DNA of 64,000 bases from Dendrocalamus latiflorus (taxonomy: Eukaryota; Streptophyta; Magnoliopsida; Poales; Poaceae). The translations under genes were made by a program, and so were the position numbers. Under the pieces are notes generated by a model, which saw only the letters and a program-made list of their open reading frames with translations, searched no databases and had not been told where the DNA came from. Shown here piece by piece: positions 1-11,800 of this stretch (position 1 is its first letter; the number at the start of each line of letters is the position of its first letter). The DNA lies in the NCBI GenBank assembly GCA_017311315.1, contig CM029647.1, positions 4,968,576 to 5,032,575 of the forward strand, given 5' to 3'.

Positions 1-559
1 GCCATTGAGGATGCCCAGACAACGCTTACTGTCGCTCAGCAAGCAGAGGAGGTAGCCACGGTCCTTGCCGGTGAGCGCGAGGCTCGTATCTGCTTCCTCA
101 AGTAGGAGGGTGCGAGGGCTATCACCGTTGCGGAGGCCACTATTGCCGAGGCTGATAGTCATGCCACAGAAGAACAGCAAAACTTTCTGCAACAAATCGG
201 CGCTCTCGAGGAGGAAAAGGGCCAGTTGCAGGCGGAGCTAGCGGATAGGCATCACCTCCACGGCCAGTTCACCATGGCAACATGGGAGGCCACACAATCC
301 CTAGAGGATACGCTGGTGAACCTCGCTGTCGAAGGCCCTCGTGCTCTGATGGGCTAGAGGATCTTTGGGGCATTATCCGACGTATACACGACACATCGGG
401 AAGGTTCGCTGATAGGTGTGAGGCCATACGCTGCCTGTGCAGAGCATTTTCTAGGCGTGCACGTGTGCTTTCAACAAACATGCGCTGCTTGCATAGGGAT
501 GCCCCTTGTGAATATATCTTATATTTTGATGACTTCGCAGTATTCTTTCATCGTTGTTT
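1..559 (+). pseudogene. Decayed coiled-coil transposon ORF
   Basis: Frame 1 reads as an Ala/Glu/Gln-rich helical protein (stretches such as EEQQNFLQQIGALEEEKG), the kind of coiled-coil tail seen in grass retrotransposon or plant-mobile-domain ORFs. It is broken by in-frame stops at about 103 (TAG) and 356 (TAG) and has no start inside the window. The exact family is not recognised. It runs opposite to the Gypsy gag relic that follows, so it is probably a different, nested element. Bases 560-890 hold no feature I can support. Confidence 0.35.
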
Positions 560-892
560 TTGATTACTATGCTTTCTGGGTAGGTACTCAGCGAAGATCA
601 ACCCTCCATCGCAGAGCACCTTCTTCCCCATAGTCTTCACCATTGAAGTTGGGAGGAGTCTCTACGGTTTTGAGTAGACTTTCAACCTCGAGCGTGCATC
701 CGTCCGGATGGTTATATAAAGATAGAAAGCCCCAACGAGGGCTACTAATGGGTTATCTTCGCATGATGTAGCGACGTGTGGCTTCGTGTATAGAATATAT
801 GCATGAATGTATTATGTTACTCCTATAACGTCAACGAGGTCAGTGGTAATACGAAGTCAGTCACAAAGGCTCAAGTTAGGTTTGCGCGTACT

Positions 893-1060
893 TTATCCCC
901 CACGCTTCGGACAAGTGTCGACAAAGTCAACAGTATGAACGAATCTGGTTCGCACCTACTCCGTCCCCCACCCTTCGGACAAGCATCAACGAAGTCGGCA
1001 GTATGACAAATCTGGTTCATAAACGCTACATCCCCACCCTTTGGACAAGCATTTGAAGTA
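893..1060. repeat. Three degenerate tandem units (about 60 bp)
   Basis: Three imperfect copies share the core ccaccctt(c/t)ggacaagc followed by gacgaagtc-like text and agtatgaa. They sit at the junction between the coiled-coil relic and the gag relic and read into the gag frame on the minus strand, where each gives ACPKGG. They probably arose by local duplication in a decaying element. Confidence 0.5.
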
Positions 1061-1954
1061 GGCCTGCAGCTTCTCCCCTGTGCCTGCCTCACCGCGAAGA
1101 GCTGGTTGGCGTCAACCTGCTCTACGTAGTTATCTTGGAAATTGTTGTGCATAAGATCCCGGATCTGCTCCCATAGTCCCATGCATACACCGAACCGAGG
1201 GAGATGGTGAAGAACCAGGAGAGTGCAACTCCCCGGAGAGCGAGCGACAACCCCTTAACCTTCGACGAGTCGTCTCCCCCTGCTGCCTCAATGGCTGTCT
1301 CGTAGGCATGCAGGACCTCACAGGGGTCCGTGTCACCTTGGTATGGCTCCACCATAGGCATCTTAAAATTTTTCGACCAGGCACTCCGCTACAAGCTTAT
1401 GAAGAGAGGGGACTCAAGGTCCACCCTTCGAGAAGCATTGCGGGCCCCAACATTGGCCTCCCGGCTTTTTGTTCCTTCTCTAGCTTCCTTCGCCACTATC
1501 AAAGCGGGCGTCAGCTAACTCTGACTTTCCTTCATCTCGTGATTGACTTTGCATAGGTCCACCAACTCTCGCTGTAGTGTCTTGATGATTGCTTCAAGGG
1601 AGCTTTCGCCCGTGCTTGGCATAAAGGGAGGACAACCCCCACTCCCTGTGTGGTGACGATGATGATGTCAATGCCAGTAGAGACCACTGCTTGAGCGGTG
1701 CAAACCTCTACGTTATGATTGCCTACCGCGGTCAGGTCCTCCGCTGGCAGTGTTTGCCACTCTGTCGTTGGCGCAACTGCCGCAGAGCCACTCTCATTAC
1801 CTATCATGAGTCGGGGCGCTGCCTCGCCGGTATGTCGCTGCCATAGGGGTAGGGGACCCTCGCGGACTAGCTCCCTCGCTTTTGCTACGGCAGTCTCGGT
1901 GATGGTGCTCCTCTTCCGCTTGGTAGGAGATGTGGTGGTCTTTTTTGGTGTCAT
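1061..1954 (-). pseudogene. Gypsy-type retrotransposon gag, frameshifted
   Basis: On the minus strand an ATG at 1954 opens MTPKKTTTSPTKRKRS, a typical N-terminus of grass Gypsy gag; this frame closes near 1532. The conserved gag core follows in other frames: PYQGDTDPCEVLHAYETAI and LALRGVALSWF (about 1360-1200), then NNFQDNYVEQVDANQLFAVRQAQG (split here: NNFQDNYVEQ, then VDANQLFAVRQAQG; about 1160-1080). This is the Retrotrans_gag arrangement. At least two frameshifts break it, and no protease, RT or integrase is visible. The matching LTR lies just upstream in the sense of transcription (2019-2344). Confidence 0.75.
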
Positions 1955-2018
1955 TGCGTCCGAACACTCCTTTTTTTGGCTCACCGCTTCTATGTCGTTT
2001 TCCACGAACGGTGCCAAC

Positions 2019-2344
2019 TGTTGTGGTTATAGACTAGACAGTAAACAAGGGGGGTATGAGGAGGACACAAAAGGGCTGCCTGGAGCCCTACAAACCGTGG
2101 AGACAGGGATAGAAGTATGTGTTGGCTAGATTTTTCTGAAAAAGAGTTATGCCCCCCATAGCGCCCTAAGACATATATTTATAGCCATGTGGAGTTTTGT
2201 TACATAAATACCCTTATTTGTAGAAGCAATACCGTCTTTTCCTTTGCTATAGTCCTTTTGGGCTAGTCATGTGGCTTTACGACTACTGGACCTCCTGGAG
2301 CAATGGGCCGGCTGGGTCAAGGTGGGGGCCACTCCCCCAAATCA
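2019..2344 (-). mobile_element. Gypsy 5' LTR (approximate outer end)
   Basis: Read on the minus strand, this segment ends in CCACAACA and is followed at once by GTTGGCACCG, which looks like a primer binding site, and then by the gag leader. A TATA box (TATAAATA on the minus strand, 2176-2183) lies inside it, as expected of an LTR promoter. The inner end at 2019 is supported; the outer end near 2344 is a guess because no second LTR is in the window. Confidence 0.5.
2176..2183 (-). promoter_or_regulatory. TATA box in the Gypsy LTR
   Basis: TATAAATA on the minus strand, about 155 bp before the end of the LTR and in the orientation that would transcribe the gag relic. Confidence 0.45.
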
Positions 2345-2589
2345 AAATTTTATGTTTTGCATTTTAATCAATCCAAAAAGAATATATATCTTTACTATTA
2401 TAAAAATGTGAGTTGGTGGTCATCGGTCCATTCTCCCTCCTGTTTTCTCAGCCGTCCGATTAAAGATCAGCCGTCCAGATTTGCATGTAGATAGTTCTTC
2501 CGCTCATCATAGAAAAGGTCAGGCTGACATGTGGGCTACGCTCCTCCTCTTCTCTTCCCCGCATCCTCCGCCTTCTGCAACCACTTCAC

Positions 2590-2925
2590 CTCCCGCAACC
2601 GCCGCCTCCTTCTCTCCCCCGAACCCTCGTGCCGCGCCTCCTCCTCCTCCTCAGTGCCGCCACCAATTCATTCCCCGTGCGGCAGCGTCTGGTCGCAGTC
2701 CTCCAACTTTCCCAGTAGCGTCGCATCGCCCCATCGCAACCTCCCCAACGCATTCGCCCGTCGCCTCCTCTCCCCATCTGCTCGCTGCTGCCTCCCCACC
2801 TCCACCTCCCGCAACTGCCGCCTTCTTCTTCCACGAACCCTCATGTCGTGCCTCCTCCTCCTCGGCGCCGCCACCAATTCTTTCCCAGCGCGGCAGCATC
2901 TGATCGTAGTCCCCCAACTTTCCCC
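2590..2925. repeat. Duplicated CT-rich block inside the Helitron
   Basis: Two diverged copies, about 216 bp apart (2590-2710 and 2806-2925), share cctcccgcaac, gccgcctcctcctcct and gccgccaccaattc. The longest open frame across it (2531-3220) is Ser/Pro-rich and low in complexity. It may be a captured 5' exon, but nothing identifies the donor gene. Confidence 0.55.
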
Positions 2926-3189
2926 AGGACACTGCCACCAATTCCATCTCCCATCGCCCCTCCAACCAGTAGTACGATGCTTGGCGACATTGATCGATGG
3001 ATCGGAGAGAATGGAGCTCGGTGACAGCGGCTGGTGGATCAGAGAGAACAACACTCGACGATGGCGGCGGCGGCTTCCTCTTACTACCCCCGCCCATGTG
3101 GCTCTCCCCCCACCGCCCGGTGAGCCTCTCTACCTCCTCCTACTCTTTGCTCGAAGCCCGTCGCGCTGTCTGGCAATTTTAGTCTCCCA

Positions 3190-4700
3190 AGATGGTCATC
3201 GAAGTTGTTGCCATGGTTGAAGTCAAAACTGTGGTTGAAGGGGACCGTGGCCGAAGTCAAAGATCCATGGTCGAAGTCGAAGCCGTGGTCGAAGGGGCAG
3301 TGGTCAAAGTCAAAGGGCCGTGGTTAAAGTTAGGCCGTGGTCGAAGTCGAAGGGCTGTGGTCGAAGTCCAAACCGTGGTCGAAGGTGGCAGTGGTCAAAG
3401 TCAAAGGGTCATGAACGAAGTCAGTCCGCGGTCGAAGTCAAAGGGCTATGGTCAATGTCGGGCCATGGTCGAAGTCGAAGGGTCATGGTCGAAATCCAAA
3501 CCATGGTCGAAGGGGGCAGTGGTCGTAGTCGAAGGGTCGTTGACGAAGTCGGTCCACAGTCAAAGTCGAAGGGCCATGGTCGAAGTCAAAGGGTCGTGGT
3601 CGAAGGGAACAGTGGTCGAAGTCAAAGGGCCGTGGACGAAGTCAGTCCGTGGTCGAAATCGAAGGGTCGTGGTCGACGTCGGGGCCATGGTCGAAGGGGG
3701 TGTGGTCGACGTCAGGGTTGTGGTCAAAGAGGGCTGTGGTTGAGGGGCTGTGGCCGAAGTCGAAGATCCGTGGTCAAACTCGATGCCGTGGTTGAAGGGG
3801 GCGGTGGTCGAAGAGGGAAGTGGTCAACGTCGAAGGGCCGTGGTCACCGAAGGGGACAGTGGTCGAAGTTGAAGCCATGGACTACGTCGAAGGGCCGTGG
3901 TCGAATGGAACAGTGGTTGACGTCGAAGGGCCGTGATCGAAGGGGAAGTGGTCGAAGGGGACGGTGGTCAAAGGGGGAAGTGGTCGACGTCGAAGGGCCG
4001 TGGTCGTCGAAGTGTTGTGGTCGAAGTGGACAGTGATCGAAGGGGGCAGTGGTCGAAGTCGAAGATCCATGGTCAAAGTCGAAGATCCTTGGTCGAAGTC
4101 GAAGATCCTTGGTCGAAGTCGAAGCCGTGGTCGAAAGGGGAAGTGGTCGGCGTTGAAGGGCAGTGGTCGAGGAGGGCAGTGGTCGAAATTGAAAGGGGCC
4201 ACAAGGTCGACGGCAAGACCCATAAGGTCTCGTACTCTCCATGGATTGTAACATGCTTTTGACCACAAGGTGTGATCGACGACTTCCAATTTACGACCAT
4301 GAGCGCTGGTCGATATGTTCCGACTTACGACCACGAGGTGTGGTTGATGTCTTCCGACTTACGACCATGAGCGTTGATTGAAGTCGAAGATCTGTGGTCG
4401 AAGTCGAAGCCATGGTCGAAGGGGGCCGTGGTCGAAGGGGGAAGTGGTCGACGTCGAAGTGTCATGATCGAAGGGGACAGTGGTTGAAGGGGGCAGTGGT
4501 CGAAGTTGAAGGGGGCAGTGGTCAAAGTTGAAGGGAGCAGTGGTCTAAGTTGGGACCATAGTCGAAATCGAGGCCATGATCGAAGTCGACGCTATGATCA
4601 AAATTGGGCCGTGGTCGAAGGGGGCCATGGTCAAAGGGGGCCGTGGTCGACGTCGAAGGGCCATGGTCAAAGTCAGGGCCGAGCAGGCTGGCGCCGGCAG
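3190..4700. repeat. Minisatellite of GGTCGAAG-type units
   Basis: About 1.5 kb built from variants of cgtggtcgaagtcgaaggg, with units of roughly 15-30 bp in mixed order. Because the motif contains almost no stop triplets in several frames, long artificial ORFs appear on both strands (for example 3192-3743 and 3320-4036 on the plus strand), all of Val/Gly/Arg/Ser repeat composition. I do not regard these as genes. Confidence 0.85.
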
Positions 4701-4719
4701 TCGGGCGACAGAACACAAG

Positions 4720-5290
4720 CGCACTGGAGGCCTACCAACATACAACCACCAGCGATGGTCGATCGCTCCCGACCTATGATCACACGCGATGGTCGACCGC
4801 TCCTGACCTATGATCACATGCGATGGTCAACGGCTTTTAACTTACGACCACGAGGTGTGATCAACAGCTTCTAATTTACTATCATTAGCACTGGTCGATG
4901 TGTTTCGATTTACGACCATGAGATGTGGCCCATGTCTTCCGACTTACGATCACAAGCGTTGGTCGATGTGTTCCATCTTACGGCCACGAGGTATCCTTGA
5001 TGACTTCCGACTTCTGACCACAAACGATGGTTGTCAGCTTCTGATGTACGACCATGAGCCATTGTCAAAGACTCCCAATTTAGGACCACGATCGATATTC
5101 GACCGCTGCCAACTTACGACCACCAGCGATGGTCGATCGTTTCCGCCCTACGATCATGTGCGATGGTCGACGGCTTCCGACTTACAACGATGAGATGTGC
5201 TCGAGGGCTCCTGACCTACGACCGCGAGGTGTGGTTGATATCTTCCGACTTATGACCACGAGCTGTGATCAACGACTTTCGACTTACTTG
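4720..5290. repeat. Second tandem block, about 45 bp units
   Basis: Degenerate units centred on cttccgacttacgaccac followed by gaggtgtgg or gagcgttgg. Single units also interrupt the first array near 4270-4375, so the two families are interleaved. The block ends shortly before the Helitron 3' hairpin. Confidence 0.75.
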
Positions 5291-5416
5291 ATGGATTTAA
5301 AAACTTTTAAAATATGTTTGTATGCATATTCTAAAATTTTTTACCACCTGTGAGTTTTAAAATATGTAGTATAATAAATTTTAAAAATCCGTAGCAACGC
5401 ACGGGCATTCAACTAG

Positions 5417-5837
5417 TATCCTTTTTATTGCTCACGTATCAGAAATTGAGTTTGAGTTAGTTGTATATGCTTCACACCACTGTAGGGAAGTCCTGCAGTT
5501 TTTCTTTTCGTAAAAAAAAGTTATACTGTTTTAGCATGTTCAAAGGGGGAAATCCTAGGAATGTAGAAGCATCAAATCGAAAACGGTTGTACTTGCAGCA
5601 AAATGATGCTACCTCATACTATGAAGACAGAAAGGAAAAAAACATTATATTACACCTAGAGGAATCCAACAATTTACTGAAATTAATTGCGGCGAAGCAA
5701 CTGAGAATATTGAAAAAACCACAAAAAATGGCAAAAGACAGAACAGAGAAAAATAGGCATACCTTCAACCTGTAGCCTCAACCAGTTACTCCTCAGCAGA
5801 TGCTCAGAAAACAGATGCAAATTGCTCCCGCATTTGA
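5417..5837 (-). other. 3' region of the HAP8-like gene
   Basis: No ORF of note. This is the stretch just after the stop codon of the minus-strand gene and should hold its 3' UTR. It is A/T-rich with several aataaa-like words on either strand; no single poly(A) signal stands out. Confidence 0.4.
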
Positions 5838-8800
5838 CTAGAACTTATACAGCTCTGCTCCTTTATTCTGAGACGCTGAAGCATTTCCGCTCCTACTTCC
5901 GAAGGAAACACAGGAATACACCGGTAAAGAATTGCTGTCCTCTGTGCTATCACTTGGCATCAGGATATGCTTCGCCCCAGGAGTGAGCTTCACCGGGCCT
6001 GATCTTTGCACATACCGGCCACTGGATAAAGTATTAGAGTTGTCAGGAACAGCTCTTCCCTTTGCATTGTTTGTATTTCTAGATGGAAGGGATGCATCTC
6101 TTCTACTGTCAGAAGCTTCTTGAACTATCCGGCCTGGATGGCTAAATGTAAAGCTCGCAGAGTTATGAGGGCGAACTGACGAGCTTGCTGAATGTACACC
6201 GTATGGCTGAGGAAAATTGGCATGGCAAACTGAAGATGGCGTCGCATGTCGTGTGGTTGTAGGATCTCTCCTAGTGAAAGGAAAAGGATCAGAGTAATAA
6301 CGCCAAGGAGGCAAGGAATTCTGATGCAATGCTGCACTGCCATGGTTGGGAAGAGGTGGACAACCCAATAGAACATTTCGATGAGGCTGCAAGTCCGAAC
6401 AATCCCTAAACCTATCTTCATATGGCGATCGATCAGCGGAGAATACATTAGCTGCAGGGAAAGGGTGGCTGAATTTATGTGGAGTTCTGTATCCAAAATG
6501 TGCCTGACTTGTGCTTGCAGAATCTGCTGAAACATGACTTGTACTTGCAGAGTTTACTGAAACATTGGGGAAATTCTGAGCTTGTAAAGAGAGAAAAGGC
6601 TGGCCTTGTCGTGGCAATTCCAAGAAAACCTTCGCCGTAAAATGGTCCTCGATAGAAGGTCCTGTATGTTTCTGTGCTGTCTCAGCCGAACATTCACCTC
6701 TGGTTGTGGAGACTGCAAGATCTTTACCCATCAAACGAACTGTTTGACCTTCAGCAGGATTACACTCGTGCTGCACCTTCAATTCAGAATGAAAATGTAG
6801 CTTCTCACTACGAGACAGATTACATTCTTGAGATCGACGAGAAGGAAATTCCCCTCCAGTAGAGAGCTGGGAGCCACCGTGATTCAAATAGGAGAACCAG
6901 TTCTTGTGCTGCAGAAATGAGTCATGAACTGTACGGTCTGGCAATGCACAAGGGGGCGTACCCTTCATCATATTATTTTTTACTAAAATTTTACAACGAT
7001 CACGATGAGTCTCGGCAAGTTCTCTTGAGCTCATTGGAGGACCAACAACATCTGTGTCAGAAACTTCGATCGCCTCACCATGCAACAATGTGCCTGCCGA
7101 TCTTGAATTCCTAATTCTTTCCAAGTCAGTAGCAGGTGGTTGGCATTCCAGTCCGTGTGAATCAAAAGACAAATATTTCTGGTTTTCTCTTCCATCAAGC
7201 ACTTGTACATCAGAATTTAAAGTTTCATCATGTGTATGCTCAAGATTTGGCACATCTGAATTTGAATCATATGGGTAGTTTAAATCAGTAGATTCTGGCA
7301 GAGCCTTATTCAGATCAATCAAACAAGAAGACAACTCTGTGTTACTGAGCTCAGGAGAGTCCTCATGATCTGTATCCTTATTTGCATGTTCAGTGTTAGT
7401 GAAGGTTTTCTCAGGCTTATGGGAACTACTACTTTCCACAGTTATGCATTTGTCCCCTTCACTAGACATGTCTGTGGATGATGATGATGACGAGGCCATA
7501 GCATCCGAGAACAGCTCGCACAGACTTTGTAGTTGGGGTAGCTTGCAACTTTGCTTCTTACTGCCAAGTACATCATTCGCTTCTGAGAATTTGACACGCC
7601 TCACCGATTTGCGGCAGAGTTCGATGACTTCCGTGCCTTTTGAATTGTCATGTTTCTCCTTCACCATTTTGACGGATGTGTGTGTTGTGTACTTTTTCAG
7701 AATGCTGTGCAAAGGAAGCATTTTTTTAAGGTCTCGTTGTTTCCCCGCCTTGATAGCCTTTTTGCTCTCAATGTACTTTAGTTTATCAGTCTTCTTCTTC
7801 TTTCCATGCTTCCTTCTCTTAACGTTTGATATATTTTCCTTGTCTATTGTGAGATGTTGTACACCTTCGAGCTTCTTTGATGCCTGAGGAGTATCCAGTC
7901 CATCAGGCAAATTTAGCTTGTCAAGTGCTTCCTGCAGAATTGAGCAATACTAGTGGATACAACATATAACTGTGAATGCAATGTATAAAACAAAAGTGAA
8001 CAGCACACATCACAATTACCACATGTATATGATTGCCCGACAAACCCTCAGGAAAGTGGGTACATTATAGAAGGGAAAGTAGTTGAATAAATATAATTTG
8101 AAACGCCGGTAACTGTTCGAGACTTATATATGAACTATAGACTATAGAGGGTGATAATTCAAGCATGAATCCAATTAAGATCACAGTTATTGCAAAATAA
8201 GTGAAAAATATTCTGACGAGCAGTAAAAACAGAAGTTTGTAAGAAACATAATTTAGTTCTTGATTTGTTATGTGCCTTGATTTAGGATAATGGAAATCTA
8301 ACACGTGTATTATACACAAATGATGCAGCGCTGCAGCTAGGTTAACCATGCATTTACACCCCTTGCAAATTTCACAAACCTAAAAGTTCATTGGAAATTG
8401 CAAATTTGACTAATGTTGAGCTGTGTGAACATAAAAATCAGGGGGCTGCAACATACATGCAATTGATAAAAGTAGTCATGTGAGAGGTGCCCTTAGTAAA
8501 TAAAGTGAAAGAAGCCAATGTCGGTTCTGCACATTGTTTGTTTACTTGCTTAACCATGAAGAATCAAGTGGGATAGACAGATGAACCAGCATGTAGTCAA
8601 TAGATAACCTTGTATAGGACGGTTGCTATGTCGGTTATACAAAGCCTATAAAAGGGCAGTGCATGTATGGTTTGTACTATCAACCTTGCAGAGATAATGA
8701 AATGTAGTAGTGTTTAAGCTACAACACTCCTCTATTTCTATTTTGTATCCTCTGTCCCATTGCTTCTTTGTGAGAAAAATTCCCTTACAACTGGTATAGA

Positions 8801-11800
8801 ACTATCCCATTTGCAGTTCTAATAACTGGTATCAGAGCCCCAGATTTGAGCCAGACGTAGCGAAGTAGTGTGTCATGTTCATGCTGTTTTTCAAAGCCAA
8901 GGTTATGGCTTCAAGTTCGGGTGTAGGAATGGTGCAGTCGATGATTCTTGTATTATCAGGAGAGAATTATGATACATGGAATATTAAGATTCGAACACTG
9001 CTACTATCGCAAGGGTTATGGAATATTGTGAAGAACGGCTACAAAAAGTATGCCGCTGAAGATGTTCTTATGCCAGAGTAGAAGAAATCTCTGGTAGAGA
9101 ACCAGATGATGGATGCCAAGTCCTTGCTTCTGATTCAACAAGGTGTAAGAGGAAAGTTTGTTTTCGCGGATTATCGATGTGAAGAAATCAAAAAAAGCTT
9201 TGGACAAGCTAAAGGAGGAGTTTCAAGTTTCCGCAAAGGTTTTAGCAGTGAAGCTACAAACCTTGCAAAGGCAATTTCAAAATCTGCAAATGAAGGAGTC
9301 CAAGAAGATAGCATAACTTCTCGAGGGTCATCGAGTTTGTGAATCAGATATGCACCTACAGTGAAGAGATTACTAATCAAAAAACTATCGAGAAAATTTT
9401 AATCAATTTAACAGAAAAGTTATATTGTTGCTGTAATTGAGGAGTCGAAGGATTTGATGATTCTTACTGTGCAACAGTTGATGAGTTCATCGGAGTCTCA
9501 TAAAGAGAGAAAGCTACAATGTGAAAGAAGCTCGGTTGAAAGCGCCTTTTAGTCAATGCTGAGATTTAAATCCCACAATTCTAGAAATAGTGGAAATTAT
9601 CAAACAAGAGGTGATCTGCTGTCAAATATGCAATAGACGGCCAAAGATAGAAGAGAAAAGGGTACGGATAGATTAAATTTCTTGTATGATATTTACAAGA
9701 AGTCTAATCATATTACAGATAGATGCTAGAAGAATATGACTTGCTATAAATGCAAGAGGCAAAGTCACATTGCCAGATATTGTAGATCTCGTGATGACAA
9801 TCGAGAAAATTTCTCAGAAGAGAAAGAAAAAACAAAATATTATGTTTATTCTTGCCAGACCATGCAAGAAGAAAACAAAGGTATTTGGACTATTGATAGT
9901 GGTTGCACAAACTATATGGCAATAGATCAAGAAATATTTCAATACGTGGACTCATTGCATCATACGAGGATACTCATAGGCAATAGGCAATTAATGGTTG
10001 TTTAGCCCAAGCTGAAGGAAAGAGCAGTTTATGAGAAATAAGAAAAACCAGAAGAGTGTGTTTATTCTTGTCAGACCATGCAAGAATAAAACAAAGGTAT
10101 TTGGATTGTTGATAGTGGTTGCACGAACCATATGACAATAGGTCAGGAAATATTTTGAGCTGTGGACTCGTCGCATCAGACAAAGATACACATAGGCAAT
10201 TGTTGTTTAGCCCAAGTTAAAGGAAAGGGCAATATTCTTGCCCAAATGAAAGACAGTCAAAAATTTATTCGTGATGTCATGTCCTATTAGTACCTGACTT
10301 AAGCATAATTTGATAAGTATTAGGCAACTGCTAAAACATAGGTAGCAGTTCATTTTGAAAAGTATTCTTACAAAGATAATTGATTGTAAAAATGGAAATC
10401 GCCTTGTTACCAAGGTGGATATGAATAAGAACAAGAATTTTCTATTGAAGATGAGCTATCCAACTCAATTGGCTTTACAAAACGAAGTTGTTGATAACTC
10501 CAATATACCGAAGATGGTTATCTCATTAGGACAACCAAATGTTTCACGGATTCTGAAGAAAAGCGTGATGATGCTCGTAAAGGCGCATCGAGCTCATGTT
10601 TAAAATCAAGATTAATATTAAACTCAAGTTCTAGCCCAAACAATGGCCAGCGGTTGACTACGCCAATATCAACTCCAAGAGATAAAAGCCTGACCAAGAA
10701 ATATGAGTCAAGCAAATTATCAACAGTTGAAGAAATTGCGAAGCATAGGAATTGTGTTAAAAATGTGGGTAAAGACATATATTGTTGAGAAGAAAAAAGT
10801 TTAGAGGCCCATAAACAAATCAGAGTCAAGAATTGTAGACAAGAGAAATTACAAAGTAATACCATATGCATATTCTCTCAATGTGAAGAGCGGAAGAATA
10901 TTTGCAGCTGAAATGGTTAGCGATAAAATTTCAACTAGAACATATTCACAAAAGATATGTCTAGTGAAGTCTATGACAGAAATTTCTCAAGAAAAAAATT
11001 AAAGGGGGAGTTTGTTGAAGATTTAATTTATTTTCTTGAGATAAGAAAGTCAAATTAAATTTGACTAATGGTGAACTGTGCGAACATAAGAATCAGGCGG
11101 CTGCAACATGCATGCAATTGATAAAATAATCATATGAGATGTCCCCTTAGTAAATAAAGTGAAAGAAGCTAATGTCGGTTCTGCACATTGTTTCTTTGCT
11201 TAACCATGAAGTCAAGCGGGATAGATAGATGAGTCAACATGTAGTCCATAGGTAACCTTGCACATTGGTATACGAACCGTCTATGATAACGCTTAAATAT
11301 GTGTGCCCTAATCCAGCTCTTCTAAACTGTCCTTTCCCTCATCTTCTTCACCAGATTCTTAATAATAACATCTAATATTCTTTTGATCTTCTTCCTCTCA
11401 TCTGTCCATCATGAGTTGTTCATCCGCAACCTTACACAGGCGGCCAAAAATCTACGTCTGGAGCAGCTCCTCCACTCATGCCCTGCTCTCCTTCCTCGAC
11501 TCGCTTTCCATCCATCAGTTGAACCTCATCATCCGCCGTCGACGGAGGTGTCTCGTTGCCGCTTAGGAAAGGGAAACCGCCCTCAGCCTCATTCTTCTCT
11601 GTAATGTGCACAAAGCGGAAGAAGCTCTTGTGGCTGTGGAGAGACATATCATTGCCGATCAAGCAGTAGCGACCGATTCTGAGGAAGCTTATCATGGCAT
11701 CCTCTTTGAGATTATGGGTCATGCTAATGATTTGCCTAGGCTAGAGGAGGAAGTGGAGAGAGCAAGGACAATCTTCACGGCATTCGAGAACTCAGTGGCT

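Larger units (their letters stand above)
2389..5416 (+). mobile_element. Non-autonomous Helitron
   Basis: The 5' end TCTTTACTATTATAAAAATG matches the usual plant Helitron start. The 3' end is ...CAACTAG, and the CTAG is preceded by the classic subterminal hairpin CCGT..ACGG within CCGTAGCAACGCACGGG. The element lies exactly between host A (2388) and host T (5417), the AT target rule for Helitrons, with no target duplication. It is 3028 bp and has no RepHel ORF, so it is non-autonomous. The cargo is a CT-rich segment with an internal duplication and a long minisatellite. It sits about 420 bp beyond the stop codon of the HAP8-like gene. Confidence 0.88.
8400..11260 (+). mobile_element. Copia deletion derivative in the intron
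   Basis: The 5' LTR (about 8400-8824) and 3' LTR (from 11013) are similar over at least 240 bp, sharing for example gtgaaagaagc(c/t)aatgtcgg and ttgcttaaccatgaag. A primer site for initiator tRNA-Met, TGGTATCAGAGC, follows the 5' LTR, and a polypurine tract AAAGGGGGAG precedes the 3' LTR start TGTTGAAG. The inside holds gag and protease remnants only; integrase and RT are gone. The 5' LTR lacks about 45 bp at its outer end, and the 3' LTR stops near 11260, where a truncated CACTA begins. It lies antisense to the host gene. Confidence 0.85.

Noticed and set aside
3192..4334. Several ORFs of 109-238 aa on both strands
   Set aside because: The minisatellite motif has few stop triplets, so frames stay open by chance; the products are simple repeats.
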